This document shows positions 28,189 to 39,556 of a stretch of DNA of 64,000 nucleotides, piece by piece. The stretch is from an uncultured Aquimarina sp. Lineage in GTDB: Bacteria; Bacteroidota; Bacteroidia; Flavobacteriales; Flavobacteriaceae. The stretch lies in the NCBI RefSeq assembly GCF_947496855.1, contig NZ_CANMED010000007.1, positions 248,001 to 312,000 on the forward strand. Direction: 5' to 3'. Position 1 is the stretch's first letter, and every line of letters starts with the position of its first letter. A model generated the notes under the pieces. It saw nothing but the letters and a program-made list of their open reading frames with translations, was not told the DNA's origin and searched no databases. Made by a program: the position numbers and the translations under genes.

Positions 28189-30690
28189 TTATTTCTTTTT
28201 AGTAGTCTTTTTTGTTGTTTTTTTCTTTGTAGCGGCCTTCTTTTTAGGAGCGTTCTTTTCAATAAGATCTTGCACCTTTTCTAAAGTAAGTTTAGTAGCA
28301 TCTACGGTTTTGGGTAATTCTATTTTGATTTTACCTTTTAAGATATTACTACGCCCCCATCTTGCTTTCTCAACTCGGATACCTTCTTCTTCCCAATTAT
28401 GAATCACCTTATCAATCTCTTTCTGCTTCTTTTCTTCAATAAGCTGAACGATATCTTCGTCAGAAAGATTATCAAAGTCATATTTTTTATTCACATTGAT
28501 AAACATCCCATTCCACTTAATAAATGGACCAAATCGACCAGTTCCTTTTTGTACTGGTAAATCCTCATATGTATATATAGGAGCATCTGCTTTTTCTTTA
28601 GCATCAATAAGCTCCATTGCCCTTTCTAGTGATGTACTTAATGGATCTTCTCCTTTATCCAAAGAAACAAATTTAGCTCCAAACTTTACGTATGGACCAA
28701 ACCGACCATTATTTACAGTAACTGTTTCTCCTTTATAATCACCGAGCTCTTTTGGCAATTGAAATAAATCCATTGCCTGTTCAAAAGTTATACTTCCTAA
28801 TGTTTGTCCCGGTGCTAAACTAGCAAACCTTGGCTTATCCTCATCTTCTACAGTACCAATCTGCACCATCGGTCCGAATTTCCCTAAACGAACACTTACA
28901 GGTTTTCCAGAATCCGGGTCTTCTCCTAAAATCCTTTCTCCTACCTCACGTTCTGCATTCTGAGCAACATCTTCTACTCTAGGGTGGAATTCATCATAAA
29001 ACTCCTTCATCACATTAGTCCAATCTTCCTGACCTTCAGCAATTTCATCAAAGTCTCGCTCTACTTTAGCTGTAAAATTATAATCTAAGATAGAAGAGAA
29101 ATGATTTACTAAAAAATCGTTAACCACCATTCCAACATCTGTTGGAATTAATTTTCCTTTATCACTTCCAACTTTTTCTTTTAGGTTTTTCTCTTTAATT
29201 GCATCACCAGAAAGGGTAATCTGAACATATCCTCTTTCTTCTCCTTCTTTAGAACCTTTTTCTACGTAGTTTCTATTTTGAATGGTAGAAATTGTCGGCG
29301 CATATGTAGACGGACGACCAATACCTAATTCTTCCAACTTTTTTACCAAAGCTGCTTCAGAATATCGACTTGGAGGTCTCGTAAATCTCTCGGTAGCGGT
29401 AACATAATTATTAAACAAATTCTCACCAACTTTCATAGCTGGTAAAATACCACTTTGCTCTTCATCTTCATCATCATTACCTTCAAGATACACTTTAAGG
29501 AAACCTTCAAATTTTATCACCTCTCCATTTGCAACAAATTGCTCATTATGAGAAACAGATCCAATCTTAACATTAGTTCTTTCTAATTTAGCATCACTCA
29601 TTTGTGAAGCAATCGCTCTTTTCCAGATCAATTCATAGAGACGTTGTTGATCATAATCAACCGGCACCGTATGTCTTGAAAAATCTGTTGGCCTTATTGC
29701 TTCGTGAGCTTCTTGAGCCCCTTTAGCTTTTCCTTTATATTGTTTGGGATTACTGTATTCTTCTCCATACGCAGAAATTATTTCTGATTTTGCACCGTTT
29801 TGAGCTTCTGTAGATAGATTTACACTATCGGTTCTCATATAGGTAATCAATCCCGCCTCATATAACCGTTGCGCCATCGTCATTGTCTTACTAACAGAAA
29901 AATACAATTTTCTAGATGCCTCTTGCTGTAAGGTAGATGTTGTAAATGGAGGTGCGGGTGATTTTTTTGCTGGTTTTGTAGTAAGATCTGCAACATTAAA
30001 ACCTGCCCCCAAGTTCTTTTTTAAAAATGCTTGCGCTTCTTCTTTTGTTGAAAAATTCTTAGGAAGTTTCGCTTTAAAAGACTTTCCTTTTTCATTAGCA
30101 AATTCTGCATCAATTCGATAAGAAGCGACCGGTGTAAAACCAAGTATATCACGTTCTCTTTCTACAATCAATCGTACAGATACAGACTGTACTCTTCCTG
30201 CTGACAACCCCCCTTTTACCTTTCTCCATAAAACAGGAGACAATTCATATCCTACTAATCTATCAAGTACACGTCTCGCTTGTTGCGCATTTACCAAGTT
30301 ATAATCTATACTTCTTGGATTTTCAATTGCCTTAAGTATTGCTTTTTTAGTAATCTCATGAAAAACAATTCGGCGTGTTTTGTCTTTATCCAGTTTTAAT
30401 TCTTCTGCCAAATGCCAAGCAATAGCCTCTCCCTCTCGATCTTCATCACTTGCTAACCATACCATATCAGCTTTCTTAGAAAGATCTTTTAGTTTTTTCA
30501 CTACATCTTTCTTGTCTTTCGAGACAATATATTTCGGTTTAAACCCTTCTTCAACATCTACACCAAGTTCCTTTGCTGGCAAATCTGCAATATGTCCGAA
30601 ACTAGAAGCTACTTTGTAGTCTTTTCCTAGAAACTTTTCTATTGTTTTTGCCTTAGCTGGTGACTCCACAATCACTAAATTCTTAGCCAT
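28189..30690 (-). CDS. topA: DNA topoisomerase I
   Basis: The 833-residue type IA topoisomerase relaxes negative supercoils. It begins with the Toprim domain (VESPAKAKTIEKFLG, and DEDREGEAIAWHL), contains the active-site tyrosine segment LITYMRTDSVNLS, and has C-terminal topoisomerase repeats (GRFGPYVKFG, GRFGPFIKW) in place of the CxxC zinc ribbons of the E. coli enzyme. The last 20 residues are a lysine-threonine tail. A matching promoter and an unusual inverted-repeat leader lie upstream. Confidence 0.97.
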   Translation of the reverse strand: MAKNLVIVESPAKAKTIEKFLGKDYKVASSFGHIADLPAKELGVDVEEGFKPKYIVSKDKKDVVKKLKDLSKKADMVWLASDEDREGEAIAWHLAEELKLDKDKTRRIVFHEITKKAILKAIENPRSIDYNLVNAQQARRVLDRLVGYELSPVLWRKVKGGLSAGRVQSVSVRLIVERERDILGFTPVASYRIDAEFANEKGKSFKAKLPKNFSTKEEAQAFLKKNLGAGFNVADLTTKPAKKSPAPPFTTSTLQQEASRKLYFSVSKTMTMAQRLYEAGLITYMRTDSVNLSTEAQNGAKSEIISAYGEEYSNPKQYKGKAKGAQEAHEAIRPTDFSRHTVPVDYDQQRLYELIWKRAIASQMSDAKLERTNVKIGSVSHNEQFVANGEVIKFEGFLKVYLEGNDDEDEEQSGILPAMKVGENLFNNYVTATERFTRPPSRYSEAALVKKLEELGIGRPSTYAPTISTIQNRNYVEKGSKEGEERGYVQITLSGDAIKEKNLKEKVGSDKGKLIPTDVGMVVNDFLVNHFSSILDYNFTAKVERDFDEIAEGQEDWTNVMKEFYDEFHPRVEDVAQNAEREVGERILGEDPDSGKPVSVRLGKFGPMVQIGTVEDEDKPRFASLAPGQTLGSITFEQAMDLFQLPKELGDYKGETVTVNNGRFGPYVKFGAKFVSLDKGEDPLSTSLERAMELIDAKEKADAPIYTYEDLPVQKGTGRFGPFIKWNGMFINVNKKYDFDNLSDEDIVQLIEEKKQKEIDKVIHNWEEEGIRVEKARWGRSNILKGKIKIELPKTVDATKLTLEKVQDLIEKNAPKKKAATKKKTTKKTTKKK

Positions 30691-30711
30691 AATCCTTTTT
30701 TTTCATCTGTT

Positions 30712-30760
30712 GATAATTAATGTTTATTAGTTGACAGATGGAATCGCCAATAAACATTTT
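30712..30760. repeat. Nested inverted repeats in the topA leader
   Basis: Between the topA promoter and its start codon two inverted repeats interlock: CATCTGT ... ACAGATG, and ATGTTTATT ... AATAAACAT. Only one of the two hairpins could form at a time, so this could be a two-state leader. That is inference from the arms alone. Confidence 0.4.
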
Positions 30761-30801
30761 CAGTTGGGAATAACTCAGCGTTGATGACTTATTTCTGGAA
30801 G

Positions 30802-30829
30802 CAAAAGTATATCAATTTTTTGAGATCAA
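30802..30829 (-). promoter_or_regulatory. Bacteroidota-type promoter for topA
   Basis: On the minus strand TTG (30829-30827) and TACTTTTG (30809-30802) are separated by 17 bases, fitting the Bacteroidota consensus. It leaves a 5' leader of about 110 bases before topA. Confidence 0.55.
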
Positions 30830-30859
30830 AATTTTTTCTCAAAAATTATACTAAAAAAA

Positions 30860-30885
30860 CCTGCAAAATTAGCAGGTTTCATTTT
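30860..30885 (-). terminator. Terminator after the 30.9 kb membrane protein gene
   Basis: AAACCTGC, loop AAAATTA, GCAGGTTT forms an 8-base-pair hairpin, with T runs on either side. It lies just downstream of the minus-strand membrane protein gene and upstream of the topA promoter. Confidence 0.65.
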
Positions 30886-30890
30886 ACTTT

Positions 30891-31673
30891 TTATTCAACA
30901 AGTGCGTTCCAGTCCTCGGATTCTCTTTCGTTTTCGAAACCTATTCCATCTTTATACATATAATATATAGGTAAATACACAAAATAAGCTGTAAAAAAGA
31001 TCCCTACAAAACATAATATCATTCCAACAAATTGAGCTAATATGGATGAAATCAAAATTAATCCAAAAGCTACCAACCAAATTTTATTTCCAAATTTAAA
31101 ACTTGCTTTAATCAAATCTGAAACGCTTACATCAGGATTAAACGCAAAAATAACTCCTAATAACTGCAAAGGAACCATTACATAAAAAATAGGAAGATAA
31201 CACAATAAAGCAGCCAATAGTGCAATTCCAAAAGTTGCTATTGCTAGCGTAAAAATTTTACCTAAATACTTTCCTTTAAAAAACATAAAATAACTATTAG
31301 TTTCTGGAAGTTGCATATCAACCTGCTTACAAACTTTATAAAAATGAGCGTTAACACCTAATTGAAATGCTGAAGCTATCAACGAAACTATTATTACCAA
31401 TACCACAAACAAAAGCCCCATACCAATAGATAACTCTTCTTGAACATACCCATACTCTCCATAGTTATTTTCAAAACCACCTATGCTTGCTAACGCAATA
31501 ATAGGAATATACATTACAATGATTAAAGGAATGATAACAACCATAGAAATAAGCAGATGAATAAATCCTTGCAACCATATTTTCTTAAAAAGCTCTATAC
31601 TTTTATTAAAAATATTCCCAAAATCTATTGGATTACTGTTTTCTATTTTTTCAAAGAGTTGATTAGCATTCAT
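30891..31673 (-). CDS. Multi-pass membrane protein, function unknown
   Basis: A 260-residue protein with about five hydrophobic segments (for example HLLISMVVIIPLIIVMYIPI, LLFVVLVIIVSLIASAF, FTLAIATFGIALLAALLCYL and the last near residues 210 to 240) separated by short charged loops. No catalytic motif is visible and I do not recognise a named family with confidence; it is reminiscent of DUF975-like small integral membrane proteins. It is transcribed alone, divergently from miaB. Confidence 0.7.
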   Translation of the reverse strand: MNANQLFEKIENSNPIDFGNIFNKSIELFKKIWLQGFIHLLISMVVIIPLIIVMYIPIIALASIGGFENNYGEYGYVQEELSIGMGLLFVVLVIIVSLIASAFQLGVNAHFYKVCKQVDMQLPETNSYFMFFKGKYLGKIFTLAIATFGIALLAALLCYLPIFYVMVPLQLLGVIFAFNPDVSVSDLIKASFKFGNKIWLVAFGLILISSILAQFVGMILCFVGIFFTAYFVYLPIYYMYKDGIGFENERESEDWNALVE

Positions 31674-31741
31674 ACGCAGAATTGATTTAGTCGATTAGTT
31701 TCTCAAATATAAATATTTAAACAAATATAACCCCTGCCACT

Positions 31742-31772
31742 TTGTCATATCTCATTTTAAAGAGTATCTTTG
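31742..31772 (+). promoter_or_regulatory. Bacteroidota-type promoter for miaB
   Basis: TTG (31742-31744) and TATCTTTG (31765-31772) are 20 bases apart, an excellent match to the Bacteroidota consensus. miaB starts 39 bases downstream, and the next four genes could share this transcript. Confidence 0.75.
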
Positions 31773-31811
31773 CACACTATTTGAGATGAATAGGCAAGGA
31801 TATTATTATAC

Positions 31812-33257
31812 ATGGAGAAGATTATTGATGAAAACATCCAGGGACAAGCATTGTCTCTAGACAAAAAAGAGGGAAATACCAGAAAGCTCTTTATTGAAAG
31901 CTACGGATGCCAAATGAATTTTAGCGACAGTGAAATTGTAGCTTCCATTTTAGCCAAGGAAGGTTTTAATACTACTCAAAACCTTGAAGATGCTGATCTG
32001 GTTTTGGTAAACACCTGTTCTATTCGTGAAAAAGCAGAACTAACAGTAAGAAAACGCTTAGAAAAATACAATGCAGTAAAAAGAATTAATCCAGGTATGA
32101 AAGTAGGTGTTTTGGGCTGTATGGCAGAACGTCTAAAAAATAAATTCTTAGAAGAAGAAAAGATAGTTGATCTAGTTGTCGGACCAGATGCCTATAAAGA
32201 TTTACCAAATTTGATACAAGAGGTTGACGCTGGTCGTAATGCGGTAAATGTAGTTTTATCAAAAGAAGAAACCTATGGCGATATCTCTCCAGTTCGCTTA
32301 CAAAGTAATGGAGTCTCTGCTTTTGTTTCTATCACTAGAGGTTGTGATAATATGTGTACTTTTTGTGTAGTCCCATTTACCAGAGGAAGAGAACGAAGCC
32401 GCGACCCGCAAAGTATTCTAAAAGAAATAAATGACTTGGTTATCAATAATTTTAAAGAAATTACATTATTAGGCCAAAATGTTGATAGTTATTTATGGTA
32501 TGGTGGAGGGCTAAAAAAGGATTATGATAAGGCTAGTGATTTACAAAAAGCTACTGCCACAAATTTTGCAAAGCTTTTAGATCTAGTAGCTGAGAAGCAC
32601 CCTAAACTTCGTATACGTTTCTCTACATCCAATCCTCAGGATATGACGTTAGATGTAATCGAGGTAATGGCAAAACACAAAAATATCTGTAAACATATTC
32701 ATTTACCAATACAAAGTGGAAGCGATCGTATTCTTAAGGAAATGAATCGCTTACATACACGCCAAGAATATATTGAACTAGTAGATAACATAAAACAAAT
32801 CATTCCTGATTGTTCTATAACTCAGGATATGATTATAGGCTTCCCTACAGAAACAGAAGAAGATCACCAGGATACATTGTCATTATTAGAACGCATTAAG
32901 TATGAACACGGTTATATGTATGCCTATTCTGAAAGGCCAGGAACATTAGCCGAAAGAAAACTAGAAGACGATGTTCCGGAAGAAGTTAAAAAAAGAAGAC
33001 TTGCGGAAGTAATTGCATTACAACGTAAACATTGTGCTTATAGACACGAATCCTATATTGGACAAACTTTTGAAGTTTTAATAGAAAAAGAATCTAAAAA
33101 ATCAGATAAACATTGGAGCGGAAGAACAACAAAAAACATAGTTGCAATTTTCCCTAAAAACGATTATAAAATAGGTGATTTTGTAATGGTTCGTATTGAC
33201 CAATGTACAAGTGCTACGCTACTCGGAGAAGCAGTAGAATATTCTGACAATAATTAA
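31812..33257 (+). CDS. miaB: tRNA-2-methylthio-N6-isopentenyladenosine methylthiotransferase
   Basis: The 481-residue radical SAM enzyme adds a methylthio group to isopentenyl-A37 of tRNAs reading UNN codons. The N-terminal domain has the three cysteines of the auxiliary [4Fe-4S] cluster (ESYGCQMN, Cys33; Cys69; Cys103). The radical SAM motif RGCDNMCTFC (Cys178, Cys182, Cys185) follows, and a TRAM domain closes the protein. Length agrees with the family. A well-matched promoter precedes it. Confidence 0.96.
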   Translation: MEKIIDENIQGQALSLDKKEGNTRKLFIESYGCQMNFSDSEIVASILAKEGFNTTQNLEDADLVLVNTCSIREKAELTVRKRLEKYNAVKRINPGMKVGVLGCMAERLKNKFLEEEKIVDLVVGPDAYKDLPNLIQEVDAGRNAVNVVLSKEETYGDISPVRLQSNGVSAFVSITRGCDNMCTFCVVPFTRGRERSRDPQSILKEINDLVINNFKEITLLGQNVDSYLWYGGGLKKDYDKASDLQKATATNFAKLLDLVAEKHPKLRIRFSTSNPQDMTLDVIEVMAKHKNICKHIHLPIQSGSDRILKEMNRLHTRQEYIELVDNIKQIIPDCSITQDMIIGFPTETEEDHQDTLSLLERIKYEHGYMYAYSERPGTLAERKLEDDVPEEVKKRRLAEVIALQRKHCAYRHESYIGQTFEVLIEKESKKSDKHWSGRTTKNIVAIFPKNDYKIGDFVMVRIDQCTSATLLGEAVEYSDNN

Positions 33258-33294
33258 GTTTAACATAGAAAACATAATAATATAGCTCAATTAA

Positions 33295-34554
33295 ATGGAA
33301 TCAGTTCAAGCCACAAAACAACGATTCGGAATTATAGGAAATGATCCTAAACTAAATCGTGCTATAGAAAAAACTATTCAGGTAGCTCCTACAGACATCT
33401 CGGTTCTGGTTACAGGAGAAAGTGGTGTTGGTAAAGAAAGTATTCCTAAAATTGTTCATTCGCTATCCCATAGAAAACACGGCAAGTACATTGCCGTCAA
33501 CTGCGGTGCAATACCAGAAGGTACTATTGATAGTGAATTATTTGGTCACGAAAAAGGTGCTTTTACAGGAGCCACTTCCACAAGAAGCGGTTATTTTGAA
33601 GTAGCAGATGGAGGAACAATATTTCTGGACGAAGTTGGAGAACTACCTTTAACAACACAAGTTAGACTCCTTAGAGTACTGGAAAATGGCGAATTCATTA
33701 AAGTAGGATCCTCTAAAGTACAGAAAACAGACGTACGTATCGTTGCTGCTACTAACGTAAACATGTTTGAAGCGATCAAAAAAGAGAAGTTTCGTGAAGA
33801 TCTATATTACCGTTTAAGTACTGTAGAAATTCTTTTACCTCCCTTACGAGATCGTAAAGAAGACATACATCTATTATTTAGGAAATTTGCCTCTGACTTT
33901 GCAACAAAGTATAAAATGCCAACTATTAGATTAGAACAAGATTCCACTGTATTACTAGAAAAATATCATTGGAGTGGTAATATCAGACAATTACGCAACA
34001 TTGCAGAGCAAATATCAGTCCTTGAACAAAACAGAACCATATCGGCTAATACTTTACGAGGATATTTACCTAACATAGGAAGCAATCTACCTGCTGTAAT
34101 TTCTTCGGACAAAAAAGATAGTGACTTTAGTAACGAGAGAGAGATTTTATATAAAGTGCTTTTTGATATGAAAAATGATCTTAACGATCTCAAAAAATTA
34201 ACTATGGAATTGATGCAGAGCGGAAACTCGCAACAAGTCCAGGAGGAACACGAAGGATTAATTAGAAAGATTTATCGCGATGATAAGGAGGAAGAAGAAA
34301 TCCCTTTTGAAGAACCTATCCCACCAACAGAGGTTTTACAAATAACACCTGCGGAAGCTACCAAAAAAGAGGATGACAAGTATCATTTTGCAGAGGAAAT
34401 TGAAGAGGAAGAAACACTCTCGTTGCATGATAAAGAACTAGAGTTGATAAAAAAATCCTTAGAACGTCATCGAGGAAAACGTAAAGCTGCTGCAGAAGAA
34501 TTAGGAATTAGTGAACGAACTTTATATAGAAAAATAAAGCAATACGATTTATAA
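33295..34554 (+). CDS. Sigma-54-dependent transcriptional activator, no receiver domain
   Basis: The 419-residue protein starts almost directly with the AAA+ domain of sigma-54 activators: GESGVGKE Walker A (residues 41-48), GAFTGAT (88-94), which contacts sigma-54, and GGTIFLDEVGELP Walker B. There is no N-terminal receiver, GAF or PAS sensor. A charged linker of about 120 residues, very acidic (EEEEIPFEEP, EEIEEEET), precedes a Fis-type helix-turn-helix at the C terminus (RKAAAEELGISERTLYRKIK). It sits 37 bases after miaB and 55 bases before lptE. With no sensor domain, activity may be set by expression or by a partner protein. Confidence 0.93.
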   Translation: MESVQATKQRFGIIGNDPKLNRAIEKTIQVAPTDISVLVTGESGVGKESIPKIVHSLSHRKHGKYIAVNCGAIPEGTIDSELFGHEKGAFTGATSTRSGYFEVADGGTIFLDEVGELPLTTQVRLLRVLENGEFIKVGSSKVQKTDVRIVAATNVNMFEAIKKEKFREDLYYRLSTVEILLPPLRDRKEDIHLLFRKFASDFATKYKMPTIRLEQDSTVLLEKYHWSGNIRQLRNIAEQISVLEQNRTISANTLRGYLPNIGSNLPAVISSDKKDSDFSNEREILYKVLFDMKNDLNDLKKLTMELMQSGNSQQVQEEHEGLIRKIYRDDKEEEEIPFEEPIPPTEVLQITPAEATKKEDDKYHFAEEIEEEETLSLHDKELELIKKSLERHRGKRKAAAEELGISERTLYRKIKQYDL

Positions 34555-34609
34555 ATCCTTGCTATTATAGAATAGATAAATTTCAAATTTTACGAGAATT
34601 TTTATTTAA

Positions 34610-35110
34610 ATGAAAAAACTAAAACATATTTTAATCGGATTGATAGTCATCACAGTGCTTCAAGGCTGTGGTGCATATTCTTTTAGTGGGATTAATACAG
34701 ACGCTGCTACGTTTCAGGTAGCCTTTTTCCAGAATCAATCTCCCATTATTAATCCGGGGACTGACCAAACCTTTACCAATCAGCTACAAGATTTAATTCT
34801 AAACCAAACCAATCTGGATCTTGTTACCTCTAATGGAGACATAGCTTATGAAGGAGAAATCGTTCAGGATGTTGTAATACCAACAAATGCTACCTCACAA
34901 AACACAGCGGCCCAAAATCGACTTACAATTGCGGTAAATGTTCGTTTTTATGACACTAAAAACCCAAAAGAAGACATAGAACAACGTTTTTCTTTCTTTT
35001 TTGACTTTCCTGCTTCTCAATCCGAAACCGCAGTAAGAGGCGAAGCTCTTGAAATAATCTTTGAAAGAATTACACAGGATATACTTAATGCTACATTAGC
35101 CAAGTGGTAA
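34610..35110 (+). CDS. lptE: LPS assembly lipoprotein LptE
   Basis: The 166-residue lipoprotein (lipobox LQGC, Cys20) has the LptE pattern: GCGAYSFSGI after the cysteine, then a beta-alpha sandwich with a GDIAYEGEIV strand and a final helix (EALEIIFERITQDILN). LptE plugs the LptD barrel that inserts lipopolysaccharide into the outer membrane. In Bacteroidota it is commonly found between the sigma-54 activator and secG, as here. Confidence 0.9.
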   Translation: MKKLKHILIGLIVITVLQGCGAYSFSGINTDAATFQVAFFQNQSPIINPGTDQTFTNQLQDLILNQTNLDLVTSNGDIAYEGEIVQDVVIPTNATSQNTAAQNRLTIAVNVRFYDTKNPKEDIEQRFSFFFDFPASQSETAVRGEALEIIFERITQDILNATLAKW

Positions 35111-35128
35111 AAACTTAATTATTGTTTT

Positions 35129-36088
35129 TTGAATACTAAAGAACTTACATATTTATTTCAAAACCCTTCTTCAATTAATAAGGAGCAAACAGAGAATCTG
35201 GAAAAAATCATTCGAGAGTTTCCATATTTTCAATCTGTAAGAGCTCTGATATTAAAAGGCTTAAAGGAAGATGAAAACTTTAGATATAATCAAGAGCTAA
35301 AAACCACAGCCGCACATACAACGGATAGAGGTATTTTATTTGATTTTATAACATCTAAACTCTTTGATAAAAATATTAAAGAGCCTATAACATCAAAGAA
35401 GAATAAAGTAGATATCGACGTTATAGATGCACAAGAAGTAAAGGTACTTTCAAGAATTTCACTGGACGATGCCGTATCCATGAAAATAGAAGAAGCAGAA
35501 GAAGTGCTCGATCCTGCCTTATTTTCATCTAAAGAAGAAAACTTTACCAGAAATATTACTATTGCTGAAACTATAATTGAACAATCTGAAAAAAATAATT
35601 CTACAGAAGAATCGAACTCTGTAAAAAATATTGAAAAAGAGTTAGAGATTGACAAACCTCTTGATTTTAACAAAAAAGAGGCACACTCTTTCGCAGAATG
35701 GTTAAAACTCTCATCCATACAACCTATTGATCGAAACACTGAAGAAAAAGATAGTATTAAGGATGAAAGTATAGAAATTACAAAAGAAAAAGAAACTGAA
35801 AAGCTGCCGGATCAAGAACATAAATTTAATCTGATTGATGAATTCATAGCCAATAACCCAAAGATCAAACCGGCTGAAAAAAACACTCCTTCACGTAACT
35901 TAGCCAATAAACATACGGTTACTCCAGACGAGTTAATGACGGAGACTTTAGCTAGAGTATATTTAGCTCAAAAAAAGTATAAAAAGGCAATTCAAGCATA
36001 TAAAATATTAATTTTGAAAAATCCCGAAAAAAGTGGTTTCTTTGCAGACCAAATTCGAGCAGTAAAAAAATTACAAGAAAATAAATAA
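35129..36088 (+). CDS. Acidic protein with C-terminal TPR-like repeat
   Basis: A 319-residue protein starting with TTG 18 bases after lptE; no ATG is available near this position. The N terminus is a conserved-looking helical segment (LTYLFQNPSSINKEQTENLEKIIREFPYFQ region), the middle is a long low-complexity charged stretch rich in Glu, Lys and Ser, and the C terminus holds a TPR-like helix pair (ETLARVYLAQKKYKKAIQAY). No signal peptide is visible. It is conserved in position between lptE and secG in flavobacteria as far as I know; the function is unknown. Confidence 0.75.
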   Translation: MNTKELTYLFQNPSSINKEQTENLEKIIREFPYFQSVRALILKGLKEDENFRYNQELKTTAAHTTDRGILFDFITSKLFDKNIKEPITSKKNKVDIDVIDAQEVKVLSRISLDDAVSMKIEEAEEVLDPALFSSKEENFTRNITIAETIIEQSEKNNSTEESNSVKNIEKELEIDKPLDFNKKEAHSFAEWLKLSSIQPIDRNTEEKDSIKDESIEITKEKETEKLPDQEHKFNLIDEFIANNPKIKPAEKNTPSRNLANKHTVTPDELMTETLARVYLAQKKYKKAIQAYKILILKNPEKSGFFADQIRAVKKLQENK

Positions 36089-36097
36089 CAATATATA

Positions 36098-36433
36098 ATG
36101 ACAACGTTTTCAATCTTTTTAATATTAATCGTAATCGTATCATTTTTACTAGTTGTAGTAATTATGGTTCAGAATCCTAAAGGAGGAGGTCTATCATCTT
36201 CTTTTGGCGGCGGTGGAACACAGCAATTAGGCGGTGTAAAAAAAACAACAGATTTCTTAGACAAAAGTACCTGGGCACTAGCGACCTTATTGTTAGCGCT
36301 TATTCTTTTATCCAATGTAGATCTTATGGATGCAACAACAAATCAAGATCCTACTGTGGACACGAACGATGTGCAATTAATTGACACACCAGTGACACCT
36401 GCTCCAGATGCAGATGACACTCCACAAGATTAA
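36098..36433 (+). CDS. secG: Preprotein translocase subunit SecG
   Basis: The 111-residue protein has two transmembrane helices (about residues 3 to 22 and 55 to 72) joined by the SecG loop NPKGGGLSSSFGGGG followed by FLDKSTWALA. It is the small auxiliary subunit of SecYEG. An acidic, Asp/Thr/Pro-rich tail of about 35 residues follows, typical of Bacteroidota. It starts 9 bases after the TPR gene and is followed by a strong terminator. Confidence 0.94.
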   Translation: MTTFSIFLILIVIVSFLLVVVIMVQNPKGGGLSSSFGGGGTQQLGGVKKTTDFLDKSTWALATLLLALILLSNVDLMDATTNQDPTVDTNDVQLIDTPVTPAPDADDTPQD

Positions 36434-36453
36434 CTCTTGATAAAAACTAAAAT

Positions 36454-36488
36454 AAAATGCCGACTTGTCATATAGTCGGCATTTTTTG
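36454..36488 (+). terminator. Terminator after secG
   Basis: AAAATGCCGACT pairs with AGTCGGCATTTTTT around an 8-base loop and is followed by a T run. It ends the miaB-to-secG transcript and separates it from groES. Confidence 0.85.
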
Positions 36489-36513
36489 TTTCAATTTGTC
36501 AGTATCGGGCCGC

Positions 36514-36529
36514 TGGCATAATTTCTGAA
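36514..36529 (+). promoter_or_regulatory. Possible sigma-54-like promoter upstream of groES
   Basis: TGGCATAATTTCTGAA matches the -24 element TGGCA exactly with correct spacing to a weaker -12 element (CTGAA against TTGCA). It lies 53 bases before groES. I see no CIRCE element (TTAGCACTC inverted repeat), so heat-shock control must use another route. Confidence 0.35.
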
Positions 36530-36581
36530 ATATATACCATCAAGTAATTCATTTTAATTTTAAAATATAAAACTAATCATA

Positions 36582-38529
<1,948 letters not shown>

Positions 38530-38630
38530 CGGTGAGCCACCACAAGCTATTCATTTAGACTGTTTGTGGAAAACACCAACTATAAAATGATTATTCAGCA
38601 AGTTTGTAAAGTAATTTGTTGACATGAATA

Positions 38631-38666
38631 TAAGCCCTTGTTTCAAGATTTAGAAACAAGGGCTTA
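38631..38666. terminator. Bidirectional terminator after groEL
   Basis: A perfect 14-base inverted repeat (TAAGCCCTTGTTTC ... GAAACAAGGGCTTA, 8-base loop) lies between groEL and a convergent lipoprotein gene, and can stop transcription from both sides. Confidence 0.85.
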
Positions 38667-38692
38667 TTATTTATTACAAAGATTTTAATTAA

Positions 38693-39445
38693 TTAGCATG
38701 ATGTTTTAAATGAGTAACTATACCCATAGCAGCATTTTCCAGTTTTAATTTTATGAAAATTAACCTTTATCATCATTGTATGATAAACAGTGGATCCACA
38801 GTACGTTGCAGAATTACCAACATTATACAATTTAGTACCTAATAATCTTGACCAAATTCCATAAGTTCCGTTTTTCTTTTTAATATCAAGCTCCAAATAT
38901 TCTTTTGACTGCGTCTCTGATGTATAAGTAACGGTTGCACCAATTACGCCTGCAGCTGCATAAGCATAATTTTTAAAATTTCCAGAACTTGCTTTTTCCT
39001 CATTTTCAAAAGCAGAAGGGTAAATAGCAAATGAACTAACATTATCAATGAATCTTTTGTCTTTTATATATACCAAAACCGAGTTTTCAATAGAGTTCTC
39101 AAGGTTCTCTTCTAAAACCTTAGCTTGAATCGGATTTGAAATTATATTTTTTTCAACTTCTTCAGCGTTATTTAATACAATTTCAAAACTTTCATTATTC
39201 AGACTTTTGGCATTTTCTCGTGTATTTGCAAAAATAACAAGATCTACTTCATTCCCCCTGATATCTTTTACTGTTAAATCCCTACTAAAATTGTAGTTTT
39301 TCCCAATTTCAGAATTGTTATCTCCTATACTAACAACCTCATCATTAGATATCGAATTCATTTCAGTCACTTCTTCTTTATCACAAGAGATAAATGCAAT
39401 TCCTACTATGGCAAGGAATACTACTCCATAAATTATTTTTTTCAT
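38693..39445 (-). CDS. Lipoprotein of unknown function, Cys-rich C terminus
   Basis: A 250-residue lipoprotein (lipobox FISC, Cys21). After a polar linker there is a helical middle (residues of about 70 to 150) and a C-terminal beta-looking region ending in a Cys/Tyr-rich stretch with the spacing CCYGYSYSFKTSC; a further single Cys lies in SATYCGSTVY. No family is recognised. It is the last of three similar-sized lipoprotein genes on the minus strand and is separated from the next one by 111 bases. Confidence 0.7.
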   Translation of the reverse strand: MKKIIYGVVFLAIVGIAFISCDKEEVTEMNSISNDEVVSIGDNNSEIGKNYNFSRDLTVKDIRGNEVDLVIFANTRENAKSLNNESFEIVLNNAEEVEKNIISNPIQAKVLEENLENSIENSVLVYIKDKRFIDNVSSFAIYPSAFENEEKASSGNFKNYAYAAAGVIGATVTYTSETQSKEYLELDIKKKNGTYGIWSRLLGTKLYNVGNSATYCGSTVYHTMMIKVNFHKIKTGKCCYGYSYSFKTSC

Positions 39446-39556
39446 TTTTTAAGTTTTATTTGATATGTTGTTTCTTTTCTCATTAGGTTTTCACTTTTAT
39501 TACTTATGAAAAAACAAAACTTCAATAATTTATTATTTTGACTTCCTATTATATTA

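Noticed and set aside
35290-35739. 149-codon frame antisense to the lptE-secG spacer gene
   Set aside because: The Ser/Phe-rich composition mirrors the Glu/Lys-rich sense frame; the sense gene is supported by operon position.
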